Below the pieces are notes generated by a model. That model made no database searches and was not told the DNA's origin. It saw nothing but the letters and a program-made list of their open reading frames with translations. 64,000 nt of DNA from Streptomyces xanthophaeus (GTDB lineage Bacteria > Actinomycetota > Actinomycetes > Streptomycetales > Streptomycetaceae): the NCBI RefSeq assembly GCF_030440515.1, contig NZ_CP076543.1, positions 1 through 64,000 of the forward strand. Reading direction: 5' to 3'. Below, piece by piece: positions 62,410-64,000 of this stretch. Positions within the stretch are counted from its first letter, which is position 1. Each line of letters starts with the position of its first letter. The position numbers were made by a program, and so were the translations under genes.

Positions 62410-64000
62410 GTGAAGGACGGGGCGTACGCGGTCCTGGGCCGGGATTCAGGCCGGACCGGCGGTGCGCGACCGCCGCCGAACGGTCGCTCAGGGCAGGGCA
62501 CTCCGGCCCCGCCCCAGCGGCCGAAGTCCCGCCGTCGGCGCGGTCCGGCGGCGCTGATCACCGGCATCCTGCTGGCTGCCGCCCTGCCCTTGGCCGCCGG
62601 GGCCCCGCCGGCCTGGGCTGCCGTCGGCATCGCCGAATACCCCGTGCCCACCCCCAGCACCCCGGTCGGCATCACCACCGGCCCCGACGGGGGCCTGTGG
62701 TTCACCGAGGCGGTCGGCAACAAGATCGGCCGGATGAGCCCGGCGGGCACCCTCATCGCCGAGTACCCGCTCCCCGGCCAGTTCAGCACTCCGCACGACA
62801 TCACCACCGGCCCGGACGGGAACCTCTGGTTCACCATGCAGCACTTCGACTCCCGAGTCGGGAAGATCGACACGAACGGCACCGTCACCGAGTACCCCCT
62901 GCCCGACCGGTTCGCCGAGGCCACGGGCATCACCGCCGGCCCGGACGGGGCCATGTGGTTCACCGAGCAGAACGGCCACCGGATCGCCCGCATCACCACG
63001 TCCGGCGCCATCACCGAGTACCCGCTGCCGGCCGGCTCCGGCCAGCCGTCCTACATCACCACCGGGCCGGACGGAAACCTCTGGTTCACCGAGATCGGCG
63101 ACAACCTCATCGGCCGCATGACGCCGTCCGGCGTCGTCACCGAGTTCCCGGTCCCCGGCGGTGGCGGCCCGACCGACATCACCACCGGCCCCGACGGGAA
63201 CCTCTGGTTCACCGTGTTCAGCGGCAACCGGATCGGCCGGATCACCCCGTCCGGCGTGATCACCCAGTACGACGTGCCGTCGAACGGCCTCGCACCCCAG
63301 CCCCAGGACATCGTCGCCGGACCGGACAACAGCCTGTGGTTCACCGATCGCAACAGCGGACAGATCGGGCGGATCAGCACGTCCGGCGTCATCGCCATGT
63401 TCCCCCTGCCCTCCTCGGAGCGCGGCCCCTGGGGCATCACCAAGGGACCGGACGACGACATCTGGTTCGCCGAGACGTCCAGCTTCATCGGCCGCCTCCA
63501 CCTGACCGACGCCGACCTGGCCGTCACGAAGTCCGACACGGGCTCCGATCCCGTCGTGGCGGGCCAGAACGTGACGTACACGCTCACCGCGACGAACAAC
63601 GGCCCGCAGACGGCCGAGGGGGTCGTCCTCCAGGACACCCTTCCGGCCGGACTGCAGTTCGTCTCGGCGTCCCCCGGGTGCACCGCGGCCGACACCCCAC
63701 CGGACGTCGTCTCGTGTGACGTCGGCACCCTCACCGCCGGAGCGAGCGCCGCGCGAACCGTCACCGTGACGGCCACGACCGAGGACGTCGCCCTCGACAC
63801 GGCGGGGGTGGCCGGGGCGGTCTCCGACCCGGCCCCGGCCAACGACACCGCGACGGAGACCACCACCGTCGACGCGGTCACCTGCCTCGGCGAACAGCCC
63901 ACCATCACCGGCACCCCCGGCAACGACCAGATCAACGGCACCCCCGCACGCGATGTGATCCTCGCCTGCGGCGGCAACGACACCGTCAACAGCGGCCCGG
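62410..64000 (+). CDS. Secreted Vgb-like beta-propeller protein with DUF11 and RTX-like repeats, truncated by window end
   Basis: Open from GTG 62410 to the right edge without a stop; the start is uncertain as no good ribosome site is seen. A long basic N-terminus leads to a signal helix (ALITGILLAAALPLAAGA, cleavage near AWA). About seven propeller blades follow, each with a TTGPDGNLWFTE motif, then GRITPSG and EYPLP, as in virginiamycin B lyase. Next comes a DUF11 domain (TYTLTATNNGPQTAEGVVL, DTLPAGLQFVS). The end shows GTPGNDQINGT and ACGGNDTVNSG, calcium-binding nonapeptides. It is probably a surface or secreted protein; the lyase catalytic His residues cannot be confirmed. Confidence 0.8.
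   Translation, partial: MKDGAYAVLGRDSGRTGGARPPPNGRSGQGTPAPPQRPKSRRRRGPAALITGILLAAALPLAAGAPPAWAAVGIAEYPVPTPSTPVGITTGPDGGLWFTEAVGNKIGRMSPAGTLIAEYPLPGQFSTPHDITTGPDGNLWFTMQHFDSRVGKIDTNGTVTEYPLPDRFAEATGITAGPDGAMWFTEQNGHRIARITTSGAITEYPLPAGSGQPSYITTGPDGNLWFTEIGDNLIGRMTPSGVVTEFPVPGGGGPTDITTGPDGNLWFTVFSGNRIGRITPSGVITQYDVPSNGLAPQPQDIVAGPDNSLWFTDRNSGQIGRISTSGVIAMFPLPSSERGPWGITKGPDDDIWFAETSSFIGRLHLTDADLAVTKSDTGSDPVVAGQNVTYTLTATNNGPQTAEGVVLQDTLPAGLQFVSASPGCTAADTPPDVVSCDVGTLTAGASAARTVTVTATTEDVALDTAGVAGAVSDPAPANDTATETTTVDAVTCLGEQPTITGTPGNDQINGTPARDVILACGGNDTVNSGP

Overview
The window is very GC-rich, with GTG and TTG starts, AGGAG-type ribosome sites and many actinobacterial families (AfsA, nSTAND-WD40, LAXTG sortase substrate, MmyB-type regulators). 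It is almost certainly a Streptomyces chromosome, probably an accessory or arm region. No core housekeeping genes were seen.

Region 1 (1-11.5 kb) is a secondary-metabolism block. A minus-strand operon runs DHA2 efflux pump, FAD monooxygenase, KAS III-like enzyme, AfsA-type butyrolactone synthase, HAD phosphatase and a second KAS III cut by the window edge. Diverging from it are a SnoaL-like protein, an FAD hydroxylase with an attached alpha/beta hydrolase, and a decayed Ldh2 dehydrogenase. Nearly every gene here carries one or more frameshifts, many at G/C runs, so this is either poor sequence or a decaying cluster.

Region 2 (10.6-25.3 kb) holds two MmyB-type regulators, a DyP-like protein, NAD(P)-binding oxidoreductases, a LysR regulator with its divergent MDR partner, a hydrolase behind a possible leader peptide, a broken MerR gene beside a TetX-like flavoprotein, and a 1258-residue XRE-nSTAND-WD40 protein divergent from a secreted ricin-B lectin.

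Region 3 (25.9-36.1 kb) is the highlight: a compact, intact thiopeptide operon in the order A-A-B-C-D-E-F that I recognise as lactazole-like. Two precursor peptides are followed by a glutamyl-transfer dehydratase (LazB), pyridine synthase (LazC), RRE/E1-like protein (LazD), YcaO (LazE) and an elimination-domain/azoline-dehydrogenase fusion (LazF). The second precursor has one more residue between the two serines expected to form the pyridine, so it predicts a larger macrocycle. All enzyme genes touch or overlap, and a strong hairpin separates the precursors from lazB.

Region 4 (36.6-47.5 kb) carries a secreted sphingomyelinase-D-like phospholipase, a SpoIIE/PP2C phosphatase, a CE1758/CE1759-type flavin pair, a secreted HKD phospholipase D, a glycosyltransferase, a divergent tRNA-Trp(CCA), a serine/glycine repeat protein and a beta-phosphoglucomutase-like HAD. 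G-rich minisatellites sit between these genes.

Region 5 (47.5-64 kb) contains two copies of a small terminal-inverted-repeat element (MITE-like), an MFS pump, low-complexity DNA, a transglycosylase with a structured leader, a sortase-anchored surface protein, a receptor Ser/Thr kinase, a frameshifted FAD monooxygenase with a divergent TetR, and a Vgb-type propeller/DUF11 protein that runs off the right edge.
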